Assembly: GCA_016271365.2 (NCBI GenBank)
Contig: CM057456.1
Span: 884,116,001 to 884,180,000 of the forward strand
DNA length: 64,000 nucleotides
Origin: Neoceratodus forsteri
Taxonomy: Eukaryota; Chordata; Ceratodontiformes; Ceratodontidae
Reading direction: 5' to 3'
Shown here piece after piece: positions 10,480 to 21,709 of this stretch. Numbering within the stretch: the stretch's first letter is position 1; every line of letters begins with the position of its first letter. The notes beneath the pieces are model-generated. The model did not search any database. It was not told where the DNA came from and worked only from the letters and a program-made list of their open reading frames with translations. The translations under genes and the position numbers were made by a program.

Positions 10480-10686
10480 GTTAGTGCTGCATAACAATTA
10501 TATTGAAAATGTGCTTTATATTTTTGTGAATTAACAGGACCACTACCACTTGAAAGCTGGGCAGGGCTAGCAGAAACATTTGGGGCAGAAGTTTAGTGGC
10601 CACAGCAATTTAATAAAAAATGTGATTACTTTTTTTTAAGAACATGGTGTTCATGTAATTCATTCATCTGTTGTTTGGATTGAATT
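10480..10686 (-). repeat. right arm of the long inverted repeat flanking DIRS-A
   Basis: Reverse complement of 4786-4985, with matching inner edge (AGTGCTGCATAACAATTATA) and outer edge (CATCTGTTGTTTGG). It directly abuts the right end of DIRS-A. Confidence 0.65.
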
Positions 10687-11594
10687 TCAACTGTCAAACC
10701 TTGGACTACCTCCTCAACCTTTGGAGGTCCCTCAGCATCTCCCTTACCTCCTCCTTGCTGTCTACTGCAGAGCTTAGTATCATGTGTGAAGAGACACATC
10801 TTGTCCTGAATTCCTTCTCCTACTGCATGTTGCTGATAAACATATTTAAAAGGACTTAACCCAGGACTGATCCCTCTGACACCCCACTGGTGACCTCCCT
10901 GTTCTCAGATCTGACTTTGTTTACCATGGCCCTCAGCTGCATCCCTTCCAACCAACTTCCCACCCATATCTGTCCTTCACTCATCCAGATCTTGTAGCTT
11001 CTTCAGCAACCTTCCATGAGGCATTTAGTTGAATGCCTTGCTGAAGTTAAGTATAGTAAATCCACTGCATGACCCTTATCTAATGTAATAGCTACACAGT
11101 CAAAGAATACTATCAGGCTGGCCTGACAAGAGTTCCTTGCCATGTGCTGTTTACTCTCCTGGAGCCCATTTTTTCCAAGTAGTCCACTAGGCCCTCCTAG
11201 CTACTTTCTCCATCAGGTTACCCACAATGGAGGTACAGTTGCAGCCAAAGACATGGCCAGGTATTTCCCAAAATTTCTGTGATATCTCCAGAGAAATTCC
11301 TTGGCTGCCTGTAGTACCACTGTGGGCCACCAGAAATAATCTCTTTAGATATATTGTGAAATATCAGGAAATACCTGAACATATCTGTGGCTGCAACATG
11401 TAAGACTGACAGGTCTATAGTTACTTGGTTGCTCCTTGTCCTCACCCTTGTGGAGTGGAGCTGTGTGTCCTACCCTCAAGTATTTCAGAACCACCCCTGT
11501 CTGAATAGAGCTTTTGAATATCTCAACCTGGGGTTCAGCTAATTCTGATGCCAGTTTCCAGAGCATCCTCAGATATGAACATACGCACATATGA
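10687..11594 (-). pseudogene. CR1-type RT fragment (CR1-A), split by a foldback element
   Basis: The minus-strand translation shows the CR1 RT entry 'ASELAEPQVEIFKSSIQTGVV' and 'EQPSNYRPVSLT' (11400-11570). On the other side of the insertion it shows 'FSKAFN-MPHGRLLKKL'-like sequence and later RT segments with many stops. It lies upstream, on the minus strand, of the 3' end of a second CR1 copy at 11595, so CR1-B inserted into or next to it. Frames change several times and the copy is dead. Confidence 0.75.
11236..11400. mobile_element. foldback MITE, copy 1 (165 bp, TA-flanked)
   Basis: It is flanked by TA on both sides (11234-11235 and 11401-11402). The left end CAGTTGCAGCCAAAGACATG pairs with the right end CATATCTGTGGCTGCAACATG, and most of the element is a loose palindrome. 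Copies 2 and 3 are at 36249-36399 and 45729-45892. TA duplication and a CAGT start are usual for Tc1/mariner non-autonomous elements, so that origin is inferred. It interrupts a CR1 RT fragment, which helps fix its edges. Confidence 0.8.
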
Positions 11595-14390
11595 AAAAGC
11601 CAGCAAAAGATGGCCTATTGGTCTATTGCGTCTGCCCAGTAACTCATGCAGGGTTCTTAGGTTATGTCAATGACCATGTCCCCCCCACACACACATATCA
11701 CCATTTCCCTGCCTTCTACCTCTCCTTGGTCCCATGGGTTCCCTTTGTGTTTGTCCCAGGCCTTCTTAAAGGCCCCCACCATCTTTACTGAGACCACCTC
11801 TTCTGGCAGCACATTCCACGAGGCCAACACACTCCCTGTAAGAAAATGCTTCCTAATATCCCTCCTAAACCTCCCCCACCCATCAACTTTAAGCTATGCC
11901 CCCTGGTTCTGTTGTCACTCATTTTAAAGAGACCTTCTCTTTCCACTCTGTTAATCCCCTTCAAGTATTTGAAGGTCTTAATCATGTCACCTCTCTCTGT
12001 CCTCTCTTCCAGGGAATATAACCTTAGGGCTCCCAGCCTCTCTCAGTAGGACCTATTCTGTTGACCCTTGATCATTGTGGTTGCTCTCCTTTGGACCCTC
12101 TCCAGCATGCTGATGTCTTTCTTAAGGTATGAATGCCAATACCTTACCCCATATTCCAAATGTGGTCTTATCATTGACCTGTACAATGGCAAAATGACTT
12201 CACTCCACCTACTACTAAATCCCCAGGCTGTACACCCCAGCATCCTGTTAGCCTTTGCTGTTGTCTTTTTGCATTGTGTGGTGTGTTTTAGGTCTCTAGT
12301 AATCACCACCCCCCGATCCTTTTCTTCCTCTGAAGCAGCTGCTTGAACCCCCCCCCCAGGTAATATTCCATCTTAGGATTCCTGGCCCCGATGTACATCA
12401 CTTTGCATTTTTTGGCATTGAAGTCAAGTTGCCAGATTCCTGACCATCTCTCAAGTTTGCTGAGGTTCTCCCACAAATCCTGTACCTCTTCCTTACGTCC
12501 AGCCTCCTACAGAGTTTGGTGTCATCCACAAACAAGCACATCTTGACTTTAATGCCTTCCCCACTGTCACTTATGAAGACATTGAACAACACTGTCCCCA
12601 GCACCAATCCCTGCAGGACCCCGATGCTGACCTCCTTGGTGCTGGATAACTCTTTCCCCCACTACTACTCTCTGGGTTCTGCCGCTCAGCCAGTTGTCTA
12701 CCCATCTTACCAGTTTCTCCCCCACCCCTAGATCCATCAGTTTCCTAATCAGCCTCCTGTGTGGTACAGATTGAAGGCCTTGCTGAATTCCAGGTATATG
12801 ATGTCCATCACCTGGCCGCTGTCCACCACCTTTGTGACCCAATCAAAGAATTTGATCAGGTTTGTTTGACATAATCTGCTTTCCACAAAGCTATGCTGCC
12901 TCCCGCCCTGTAGACCATTCTCTTCAAGGTATCTCACCAGCCTTTCCTTAAGTATGGTTTCCATGAGTTTACATACTATCGAGGTCAGACTGACCAGCCT
13001 ATAGCTCCCTGGGTCATCCCTGGGTCTGCTGTTATGGAGGGGCACCACATGTGCCATTCTCCAGTCCAGCAGCACCACGTCCGACTCCAGGAATCTATTG
13101 AAAAAAACAGCCAGCGGCCCCGCCAGCTCCTCTGCCAGTGATTTCAGCACCCTAGGATGTATGCCATCTGGTTCTGGGGATTTGTTCGCCTTCAGTGCCA
13201 GCAGCCCCTCCCTCACTCTTTCAACCCCTTATTACCACTTCATCCCCCCTCGCTCCCTCCTTCTCCTCCTGTGTGGCACTTGCCCATCCTTTTTGCTTGT
13301 AAAGACAGAGCAGAAGTATTCATTTAATACTTCCACTTTACTCACTTCTGTGTCTATCCATTCATTCACCTTTCTTAGCCTAACTATTCCATCCTTTTTG
13401 TCCCTCTTTTCACTTATGTAGTGATAGAAGACCTTCTTCCCCCTCTTTATCTCATGGGCTGTTTGGAGTTCTTTTTTTACCTCAACATGCTACACCTCCC
13501 TTCCTGTCACTGTAGCCAACCTCAGGTATTCCTCCTCCTCATCTTCTTCCCTTGTGGTTCTCCTGAATCTTCTGTAGGTCACCCTCTTTTCACTCACCAC
13601 TCTGGCTATCTCATGGTTAAACCACATAGATGATCTGGCCCCCGATTTCTTCCCTCTAACCTTGATGCAATCTGATGTGGCTGCTAGAATGTATGGATCA
13701 TGGGATGTATCCCATCCAGCCCTGGAGCCTTATCTATCGTTAGCCATGTTCTGACCCTTTCACTAGTGAATATTTGTCTCATTCTGAGGTCCCTTTTCAG
13801 CAGCCTTAATGCCACTCTCTGACAAAGGCCCACTGTTCTCCCTAGTGAATACTGAGCTGAAGTAGTCATTCAGAATGACTGCTTTCTGCTCATCCTCCTC
13901 TGTTGTCCTGCCTCCCTTTGTTAGTCTAACAATTCCCCCTCCCATCATTCTTTTTTCCCTTGAATACCTGAAAACTGTTTTTCCCACCCTTGACCCCTCC
14001 ACAATACACAGCTCTGTGCCTGCTTTTGCATCCCTGACTGCCCAATTGACCTCTCTAGTTCTTACTTTGTACTCCACCCCCTGCTTCTCCTTGTACCTGA
14101 TGAAAGCCTTCTTTTTGGCCCTTGCTGCCTCCCTGACCTATTTAGAGAAACACATTGGTCCCTTATACCTGTTTTTCTTGGTAACCATTCTCAAGCATGA
14201 CTTTGTTGCCTTGAGAATGGCCCTTTTTATTACACCCCATCTTTCTTCCACTCCCCGATACTGTCCACTTCTGTTAACCTGTCTGGGCTAATTCTCAAAT
14301 CTGGTTGACATCTACACTTCTGAAATCCAAGGGCCAGTTCAAGCCATATGCTGTTATGTTTGCTGGACCCCTGTGGTTCCCAACACACAC
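11595..14390 (-). pseudogene. CR1-type LINE ORF2 (CR1-B), main part
   Basis: A long minus-strand CR1 copy. Reading 5' to 3': the linker after the endonuclease at about 14380-13760 ('RKTG', 'AFIRYKEKQGVEYK', 'LNDYFSSVFTREN'); the RT core at 13216-12400 ('KSPEPDGIHPRVLKSLAEELAGPL', 'YLEENGLQGGRQHSF', 'LEFSKAF', 'WLSGRTQRVVVG', 'LFVDDTKL'); the tail at 12309-12043 ('SMIRPHLEYGVRYW', 'LERVQRRATTMIKG'); and the last segment at 11985-11785 ('TRGHSLKL'). The 3' end near 11595 has the CR1-like 'GGGCAGAC...CATCTTTTGCTGG' finish. Motif order is complete, but frameshifts and stops abound. The catalytic 'YADD' reads 'FVDD'. The endonuclease lies beyond an insertion at 15590-15870. Confidence 0.85.
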
Positions 14391-14394
14391 TCTA

Positions 14395-15585
14395 CTTACA
14401 GTACCCTTTCTGGCAATGCCTTTTCACAAAAGAACCGGGCACTCAGCAAACTATAAAAAATGCAAAGTTTATTTCAAGTGTAAAATATGCTGTACAAACT
14501 CACAATACTCCTCGCGCTGGGAAATACCACCAGTGTTTTGCACCTTTTCGAGAGCTTTGTCAAGGTGTCAACCTCTGGTGGCTACTCTGTTAAATACACA
14601 CTTAGAGTTAAAATTGTTATTTCTATCTCACAAACAAGTGTCTGAAGAAAATGTGCATTTGTATGTACATTTCTTTTTTTTTTTTCAATAAAGGTTTTTA
14701 TCCTCTTGGGTTTATTGGGCGACTGTTCAGCCCTGTCACTAGGTGCCATCGGTGGGCCTGCTGCCTCTCTCCTTCTAGGGGGTATTCCCCCCATGACATG
14801 GCAAGGGGGGGAGGCCATCCTCTTCCCTGGTGCTTCTTACCCAGAAATCCCCTTGTATCCCTTGGGTTGGCAGAGCAGGCCATAGCACCTAAGGCAGGGC
14901 TTCACTTAGCATGATCCCCCATCATTTTCCTCCTTAGTTTTTCACCCACTGTCCTAGAACCACGGCATGACACAGAAGAGCATGCACATGGAGGCACACA
15001 TACACGGAACTGTGGCCTTCTTCCACCCACTCATGCATACATATGGCCCCTGTAGCATTAGCACTACAACCAGGCCTCCACCTGGTGGCAGCCAAGAGCT
15101 GGGAAGGTGAACCACCCCTAGCCAGGAGAGGAGAGCTGCCTGTTGGCTACTCACTCCATCTCTTCCCCGTCAGCCCCCAGCAACCCGAGCTTCCTTCTGA
15201 GCTCAGTTCATCAGCATGGTGCAAGGTAATCCACTTCACAGTGCCTCAGCCCCCTTGCGCCAGAGTGCTAGCCCTTTTTTGGTGGTTTTATCTTACGTAT
15301 TTTACTATGTCACTGTCACTTTAACACTGTGTGAGTATTTAAGAGAGGAGCCACTAGAGGCTGACATCATGGCAAAACATTTGAAAAGTCATGAAACGTT
15401 GGTGGTGTTTCCTGGCTGGTGACGTATTGTGAGTTTGTACAGTGTGTTTTGCACTTTAAATAAACCTTGCATTTTTTGTAGTATCCAGTGTATGGCTGTG
15501 TTTTTCATGGCTGAGTGCCTGGTTCATTTTTGAAAAGTGCTAGCAATCTGTATTACTGTGAGTGCCATGGTTTCTATGCAGCAGC
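14395..15585. mobile_element. element with two long inverted arms, each with a poly-A signal
   Basis: 14418-14630 and the reverse complement of 15300-15545 match over about 210 bp. Shared blocks include AACC(A/G)GGCACTCAGC, AAAAAATGCAA, GTACAAACTCACAATAC and GGCTAC/GGCTCCTCT. Each arm has an AATAAA (15459-15464 plus; 14468-14473 minus). The interior of about 660 bp has a T-rich tract at 14670 but no recognised ORF. It interrupts CR1-B, with linker sequence on one side and endonuclease on the other. It could be two copies of a retroelement end inserted head to head, or a DNA transposon with long termini. Confidence 0.6.
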
Positions 15586-15589
15586 TGTC

Positions 15590-15870
15590 CAAGAGACTGA
15601 TCAATATTGCAGTGTTTCTTGCAGGGCCTGACTTCTGGTGCTCCTAGCTGCTGGAATGTCCTAATCAATATCTGGCATGTTTAGATCCTTCACTATTACC
15701 ACCTCACTCTTTGCAACCTCCTTCTCTACTTCTGCCTTGAGTTCCCTGTTGATCTTGTCCCCCTGCCCTAGTGGTCTGTAGACCACCCCATATGAAGTTT
15801 CTTACCTGATGCTGACATTAACTGAACTTTCAACGATTCTGTTCCCCATTTTCTCCCTGAAGGATCCCTC
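15590..15870 (-). pseudogene. CR1 APE endonuclease fragment (CR1-B, upstream part)
   Basis: The minus-strand translation gives 'GVVYRPLGQGDKINREL' and 'VVIVKDLNMPDID', matching the CR1 endonuclease blocks GVVYRPP and a GDFN-like metal/DNA-binding motif; here GDFN is degraded to KDLN. The orientation fits the linker that resumes at 14390 beyond the inverted-arm insertion. The N-terminal part of the endonuclease is not seen. Confidence 0.65.
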
Positions 15871-15879
15871 TTCCACTGC

Positions 15880-17345
15880 CTAAGAGCAAGAATGAAGAGA
15901 TCTTGAACTACATTATTCATAATTCATGGATTGAAGTTGTGCACCACTAGTAATCTGATACTGGCTGAAAGGTCAGAAGAAAAAATCTATTTGGAACATC
16001 AAGGACTTCACGTAGGAGGAGCTAGAGTAGCATTGTCATGGGTATGTGCACTTAGCTTATGTTTTATATGGTCTCAGTTTCCTGATTTACCTGGACCACT
16101 TCCAGGAAATGCCATGTGCTTCACACTGCTTGGTGCCAAAGCATTGATGCAACAATTGGACTCATTTAAAAAAGATGTGCATAAGCATGTTTCAGTTCGA
16201 GTCCCTTAATTAAGCACAAATATCATTCCTGGTGTCTTTTCTCATGTCTGTCTTGGGTACAGTGGCCATTGCTTCTACATAATGATTCACAACTCAAAGG
16301 CATAACTCTAGGGTATAATAGCTGTCCTAGACAGGACAAAAGAAAATGAGTGTGCAAGCAATAAACCCCGAAAGCAAACTAAAAAAAACACAGAATGGGA
16401 CATGCACAAAACCGCTATCATAGATAAAGCCTGCCCGGGTGGAGGATCCTCCTAATGTCATTCTGCTTAGGTCATCATTGAAGTCAGTGGTACTTAGTCC
16501 CACAGGCAGAGACTTAATAGAGAGGGTCACAGCTGTTCACATCCAATGGACATGGAGCCTAATCATTCAGAAAAGGAAGGGGAGTGGCTTCTCTGTTGTC
16601 TGACCAGTCAACCGAACTAGCAATGTCCATCCAGAAAACCCTTGGAGGTGGAAGCCAAGTTGGTCAATCCAGGTTTGCTGCAAAACAGGAAGAACCCCAG
16701 TCCAGTGTTTCTCTCAAGGCCTTGTAACTTTATGCAAAATGAGACCAAATAGAGGAGGTGGTCATTGATCACAGTTTCCTTCTTGAGTCATAAGAGCCAT
16801 CAGTTTCATAATCATAGGATGGGGTGTCACTCCTATCCTCCTCATGCTAATGTATTCATGACTGCTGTTCCTGGATCTCAGTTAGTTTGTTTGCTCTCAG
16901 GGTTATTATTGTTGCCTCAGCCAGGTTTCTAATGTGACCACTTTGGGATTTGCTAAGGTCTGTTAAAAAATGTGTTCTTCAAAAAGGAATGATTATATGT
17001 CCTCCTAAACAGGTGGAGGTGGTTCTCCCACATGTGCCTCTTTGTAGGATGTCTCTAGCTTCCAGGATGTTTCTAAAGTTACATACATTGTGTTTTCATT
17101 CTGTGTCTCTCAGTCTTTTGCTTTCTGTCTCCCTAGTCTTTAAATCACATTTTTATGTATCTCCCTATTGAATCATTAAAGGTGACATCATAGCTCAGTG
17201 GTTTCTTACTGCAGTTGGCATGCATGCTACAATTAGGAAGATGGAGCATCTCCTTGCTGTGCTCAGTTTTCATCCAAGTAACAATGTAAATATCTGTGTC
17301 AGTGTTTTGTGTCACTAATTGATTTGCAGCCCATGATGTCACTGG
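15880..17345. other. unassigned region
   Basis: No gene, RNA or repeat could be supported. An open frame at 15931-16209 has no recognisable domain and no splice signals that would make it an exon. Confidence 0.5.
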
Positions 17346-17349
17346 ATGG

Positions 17350-17690
17350 AGTACCTATAGTTGGCTCTATGATGCCGGCTCAACAACTAAGTTGTCAACC
17401 AACATCAAAGCAACAGAATTATGTCGACCGCAAGTTGCCATCGACATAATTCTGGTAGAGACCTGGTCTTTTTTTTTCGTGGGCTTTCCCAACCCCCCAG
17501 AGGACTCTGCCCCGCAACCTGTCGATCTCTAGGATTCTAACCCAAGTTGGAGTTGAATCAGGGAGGGGGTGCAGGATGGGGAGACAGAGTGCTGCGGTCT
17601 CGGGTGGACCATTACAGTGAACTATCGATGTTGTCAGCATCAACATGTTCGCTGTAATGGTGTCTCCGTACGGTCAACATACCCCTATAG
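17350..17690. repeat. hairpin-rich short element
   Basis: It holds a perfect 14-bp stem (17414-17427 with 17441-17454, 13-nt loop, CAGAATTATGTCGA) and a second stem (17609-17622 with 17648-17661, 13 of 14 paired, CCATTACAGTGAAC). CTATAG occurs near both outer edges (about 17354 and 17684), so this may be one short non-autonomous transposon. No second copy is in the window. Confidence 0.5.
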
Positions 17691-18749
17691 TTTCAGAAGA
17701 AAATGGCAACTGTACATACACCAGTACTTCTAAAGAACAGGGAGGCAAGTAAGAAATGTCTTAGATTTGAATTGGGAATGCTACAGTGTTTCCTCTTTCC
17801 CCTGTTTAAGTCATGGCTAATCGATCAGTGAAAGTTGAGATTTAAAGAACTATACGGAATAAAGAGCTTTGTGGAATTTTCAAATTCGGCTGTGAATTTC
17901 TCAGAGCATCAGAAATTCCAAGGTCCACAGAATTCCCCACAATTCTGTTAGAGTGGAATTCCAAAATTCCATAAGTGATTTGCGCCTTTTATTTAGACTG
18001 GATAAGTATTTAGTAGTTTACATAAACCATGGATCTGGTTTCCACAAACTGCAGAAAACTAATCTGCAGTTCATGAAAACTGTGGAAACCAAATCTGTGG
18101 TTTAAAAGACTTTCAGAATTTAATGGAATTTATCAAAAATGTCCCAACAGTGTTTCAGAAGTGGAATTGCCATTCTGCCTGAATTTTGCTGGCCAAATCC
18201 AACATTCAGCACAACTCTGTTTAAAAGGAAAGAGACATGGCTTCCATAGAACTTAAATGGTACATATTTTTCAGTCTTGAACATCACGTGAATTTTTCAA
18301 GATTAGAGCTAATGTTGTTTGAGAGGTAGAAGGCATGTTGTAGTATTTTTTTGTTTGTTTAGAATGTGTGCTGGGATCGAACTATTAGAGAAGTTTCAAT
18401 ACAAGTGAGTTGGCAAAGCATTCCATGTCTTAGGCTGTTGATTTGTTTTTCATATACTGTATGTTTATATTGAGATTTTATGTTATACAATGTTTGAATA
18501 TATTATTATATCTGGAATTTTCTGAATGTTTATTTTGTAGATGTAGTGATACATGTTAGATAAACTGAGAAACTGCTATGTGCATATATTTCAGCAGATA
18601 AATACAATGCTGAAATCTTTCCTGCTCTGGGATTGTGAACCATGATGTACACCAACATCTGTCAGTGATGTGGTGGTGGTACCGCAATATCCATATTGCT
18701 TGAATAATGGGTTGACATGGGGGCAGTCATGGATATCGCTACACAGCAA
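17691..18749. other. unassigned AT-rich region
   Basis: No coding or repeat feature could be supported. It contains several near-copies of GGAATTC/GAATTCC-rich sequence at 17870-18190 without a clear period. Confidence 0.45.
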
Positions 18750-18976
18750 TTTATTTATTTATTTAAACTTTTCAGCCAAGAAAGGTAAACTGACATAAAG
18801 CTCCTTTTCATTGGCAACCCAGGAGAGAAGTGTTCACACCGGGAGGTTAAGTTAGTTGCTCAGGGTCACATGGTATGCAAGTGGTGGTTGTGGAGTTCAA
18901 ACACAGGTCTACGGGGTCTCTAGGTGCACAGTTCTGTGCTCTAAGCACTGTGCTACACTGCCTTCTCAACCCCAAA
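18750..18976 (-). mobile_element. MIR/CORE-like tRNA-derived SINE
   Basis: On the minus strand it reads: a tRNA-like head with box A (GTAGCACAGTGCTTAGAG) and box B (GTTTGAACTCC), then the CORE segment (CACTTGCATACCATGTGACC, CTGAGCAA, TTAACCTCCC), then a tail ending in TAAATAAATAAATAAA. Known: MIR and related CORE-SINEs have the 'TGTGTGACCTTGGGCAAGT' core. A better-preserved relative is at 61178-61360, plus strand. Confidence 0.75.
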
Positions 18977-20065
18977 GCTGTACAGCAAGACAATACATAC
19001 TGGGTGACAAAACTGTAGGTTTTTTATGGGTTGAAAGAAAGAAAAAATAGATTTTTAATAAATAATGTAAGTATACAATGTCCATATTAGCTAGTATTTT
19101 CTATCATACTGATTAAAATGTCAGTGTAAGAATATTATAATGTTGATATACTAAGAGCTGAAAGTATTGCATGTGTATAAAACACATGGCATTACTCTAT
19201 TTTTATGACCCAGTGCTGAAACCTGTAATTAGATACAGTAATTTTTAATCCACTTTTATGGTACAAAATCTGTTTGCCTTTTTTTTTAAGAAAGACAAAA
19301 TGTAAGGTAATATGTTGATTGTAAGAGCAGAACAGTTTTAATAGGTGTATGTTTTTGTTATTTATTGAAGGAGGAGGGAATTATACATTCTGGTGCATTA
19401 CTGTATAAGTGGTGATGGGTTGGCCAGGAAGGTATAGTTTAGCTTTTGAATCAGGATTGTTTAGAACACAAAGATGTGCTTATGGGGCATGATCATAATT
19501 TACAATACATATGTTAAATGTCTTGGTATAGGTCCTGAAGCATTATGTCTACGCTAATGCTGTGTCACTGATTCGGGTATTTTTAGCTCACAAGGCTTTT
19601 TTCCTTCTTCTTATGTTTTGTCAAGCATTTACTATCTTGTACCTGACTCCTTCTTTAAAACAGTAGCAAAAGTCAGCCTTTTAATTAAACATTTTCAGCA
19701 CCAGTGGTGCATGATGGAATTTATTACATTTGTTTTTAAATTGATATGTTGAAATATTTTGAAATGTGTGTAGTTTCAAACAGGTTGTTACCTCTGGTAA
19801 AACATTGAAAAAGCATATACAGTAGTAATGCACTTCAGCTTATAGTTAATGTTTCTCTGTTTTTTTCCCTGTTTTCCTTAGTTGCGAAGAATGCGCTCAT
19901 GAAACTAGGATGTTTGTCTCTCACAGTTATCTGCACCTGCTGCTTGTTCCCTAGGTGAAGCTATAATCCCCTATTTCTGATCACATAATTATTAACACAG
20001 CAGAAGACTGTTGAGATAATTACAAATAATAAATTATTACCAGCTAGGAAGTGACTATTAAGAAT
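18977..20065. other. unassigned AT-rich region
   Basis: Intron-like or intergenic sequence. A pyrimidine tract followed by AG at about 19860-19881 looks like a 3' splice site and is discussed under findings. No domain supports an exon. Confidence 0.45.
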
Positions 20066-20330
20066 AGATTCAAGTTCAAGTTTATTCTAATTGCAACCAT
20101 TTGCAGGTACATGTTGAAGTTTTTACCCTTCACATTTCATGTACAAATTAAATAAGAAAATATTAGAAAAATTCAGAAAACAAAGTGGCAAATATGACAG
20201 TATCCATGTTGCAAACCCATCACCATATTTGACATACACATAAAAGAATGTTCAGTATCCATAATTTTTACATTTAGCACAGTGGTTGGAAGCAAGAACC
20301 TTTGTATCCACAATCTACATTGCCTTAAAA
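20066..20330 (-). repeat. possible LINE 3' end
   Basis: AAGTTCAAGTTTATTCTAATTGC followed by AT-rich, non-coding sequence resembles the minus-strand 3' ends of LINE-A and LINE-C (AGTAATA...TTTATTG) only loosely. No coding sequence remains. Low confidence. Confidence 0.25.
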
Positions 20331-21110
20331 GCAAGATTAAAAATCTCAACCAGACTGTTCAACCACCCACGGTACAAAACTTGTACTGTACCCATTACAG
20401 TATATATCCTGTTTTAGTAGTCCACATCTGCCTATTTCTCAGTTGGTACTTGTTTTCTTTCCTGAGCCAAATCATAGTGCCAATTTTGCAGCCTGGGACA
20501 TTTAAGTTATCAAGAAATGTGCAACATATTTCTGCTCAAGTGCTTTTCCAAAGGCTTAATACCCTAGTTCTCCATAAAATTTATTTGATCACTGTCTGTA
20601 CCCGTTATTCCTAATGCCCTACTCAGTAGCTGCCCCAATATTCAAAATCAGCCATTTATGCCATGCAAATCATAGCACCATGCATGAAATAGCAGGCAGC
20701 CTTCAATGGGACATATTCTTACAGGCAGCACACCTTGTCTGGTGTGTGTTGTTTGTAGAAATATCAGGCTTTGGTAGGGCTGTGCAAAGGGTCTATGGGT
20801 GGTGCTTCCAGAGACCCCTGCTGGCAACAGACACCCAGGAGCAAAGAGGGATAGTGCATCCCAATCAGGATAGTGGCTTTGTACCTGGGTGCCACGATCA
20901 GTAGCCAGCATGATAATGACCATATATGGGATGCAAGGCACTAAGGGGCTATTTGCATGCCATTGTGTGACCATTAGCAGTTCTTCACAATGCCTTCATG
21001 CACAAATGAGCAAAGGCATTGTGCAGGGCCTCGACTGTTGCCCCCACCCTCACCCTATTTCAATTCAGTAACCTAGCAATACCTAGCAGCCTAGTGATAC
21101 TGTCTTCCTT
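20331..21110. other. unassigned region next to a minisatellite
   Basis: No coding motif is seen. GGGGCTATTTGCATGCCATT (about 20945) resembles GGGGCCATTTGCATGTCATT at about 63094, so this flank and the flank of the array at 63241 may belong to one repeat family. Confidence 0.35.
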
Positions 21111-21114
21111 CTGT

Positions 21115-21705
21115 CATCCCTGATAAAAGTTTGTAATTCCTTGGTAGTTCAGTTGTACCCCCTCCTGCCCAGATCCCTGATGAAAGTATGCAATTTCATG
21201 GTAGTCCAGTGGTACCCCCTCTTACTCTGATCCCTGATGAAAGTATGTAATTCCCTGGTAGTCAAGTGGTACACCCCTCCTGCCTGGATTTCTGGTATAG
21301 TACTGTGGCCCCTCCCCAGCCCACCCTCTCAGCACCCCCATCTGGCACAAACTCACTATGAAAATCTCATCCAGTACTGCTGGCAGAACTGGTGATGGTT
21401 ACTGGCACAGACCCCCTCTCACAACCTTGGCCATCTGCCATCTGAATGACAGGGTCCAAGTTTGTACATACCATAGAACAATTTTACAGTACACACACAC
21501 TTTGTCCCTGTCATTCAGATGGTGGCTGGTCGAGTTCCACAGGAATCAGCGCAGCAGGGAATTACCACTGTTCTACCTGGGAATTACATACTTTATTCAT
21601 GGATTGGGGTGGGAGGGAGCTTTACAAAATATCTGGGAATTCCTGTGTTTCATCAGGGATTAGGGCAGTAGGGTGTTGCTGGTACCAGTGCTACCAAGAG
21701 GGGTA
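21115..21705. repeat. minisatellite in two orientations
   Basis: Three head-to-tail units of about 57 bp start at 21117, 21173 and 21230 (ATCCCTGATGAAAGTATG ... GGTAGTCCAGTGGTACCCCC). At about 21560-21700 the same unit occurs at least twice in the opposite orientation (GGAATTACATACTTT, CATCAGGGAT, CTGGTACCAG). The two blocks flank about 250 bp of non-repeat DNA (about 21310-21555). Confidence 0.7.
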
Positions 21706-21709
21706 GTAC

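Noticed and set aside
15931..16209. 92-codon open frame in a repeat-poor stretch
   Set aside because: No domain, no splice sites and no supporting context. The length is within chance.
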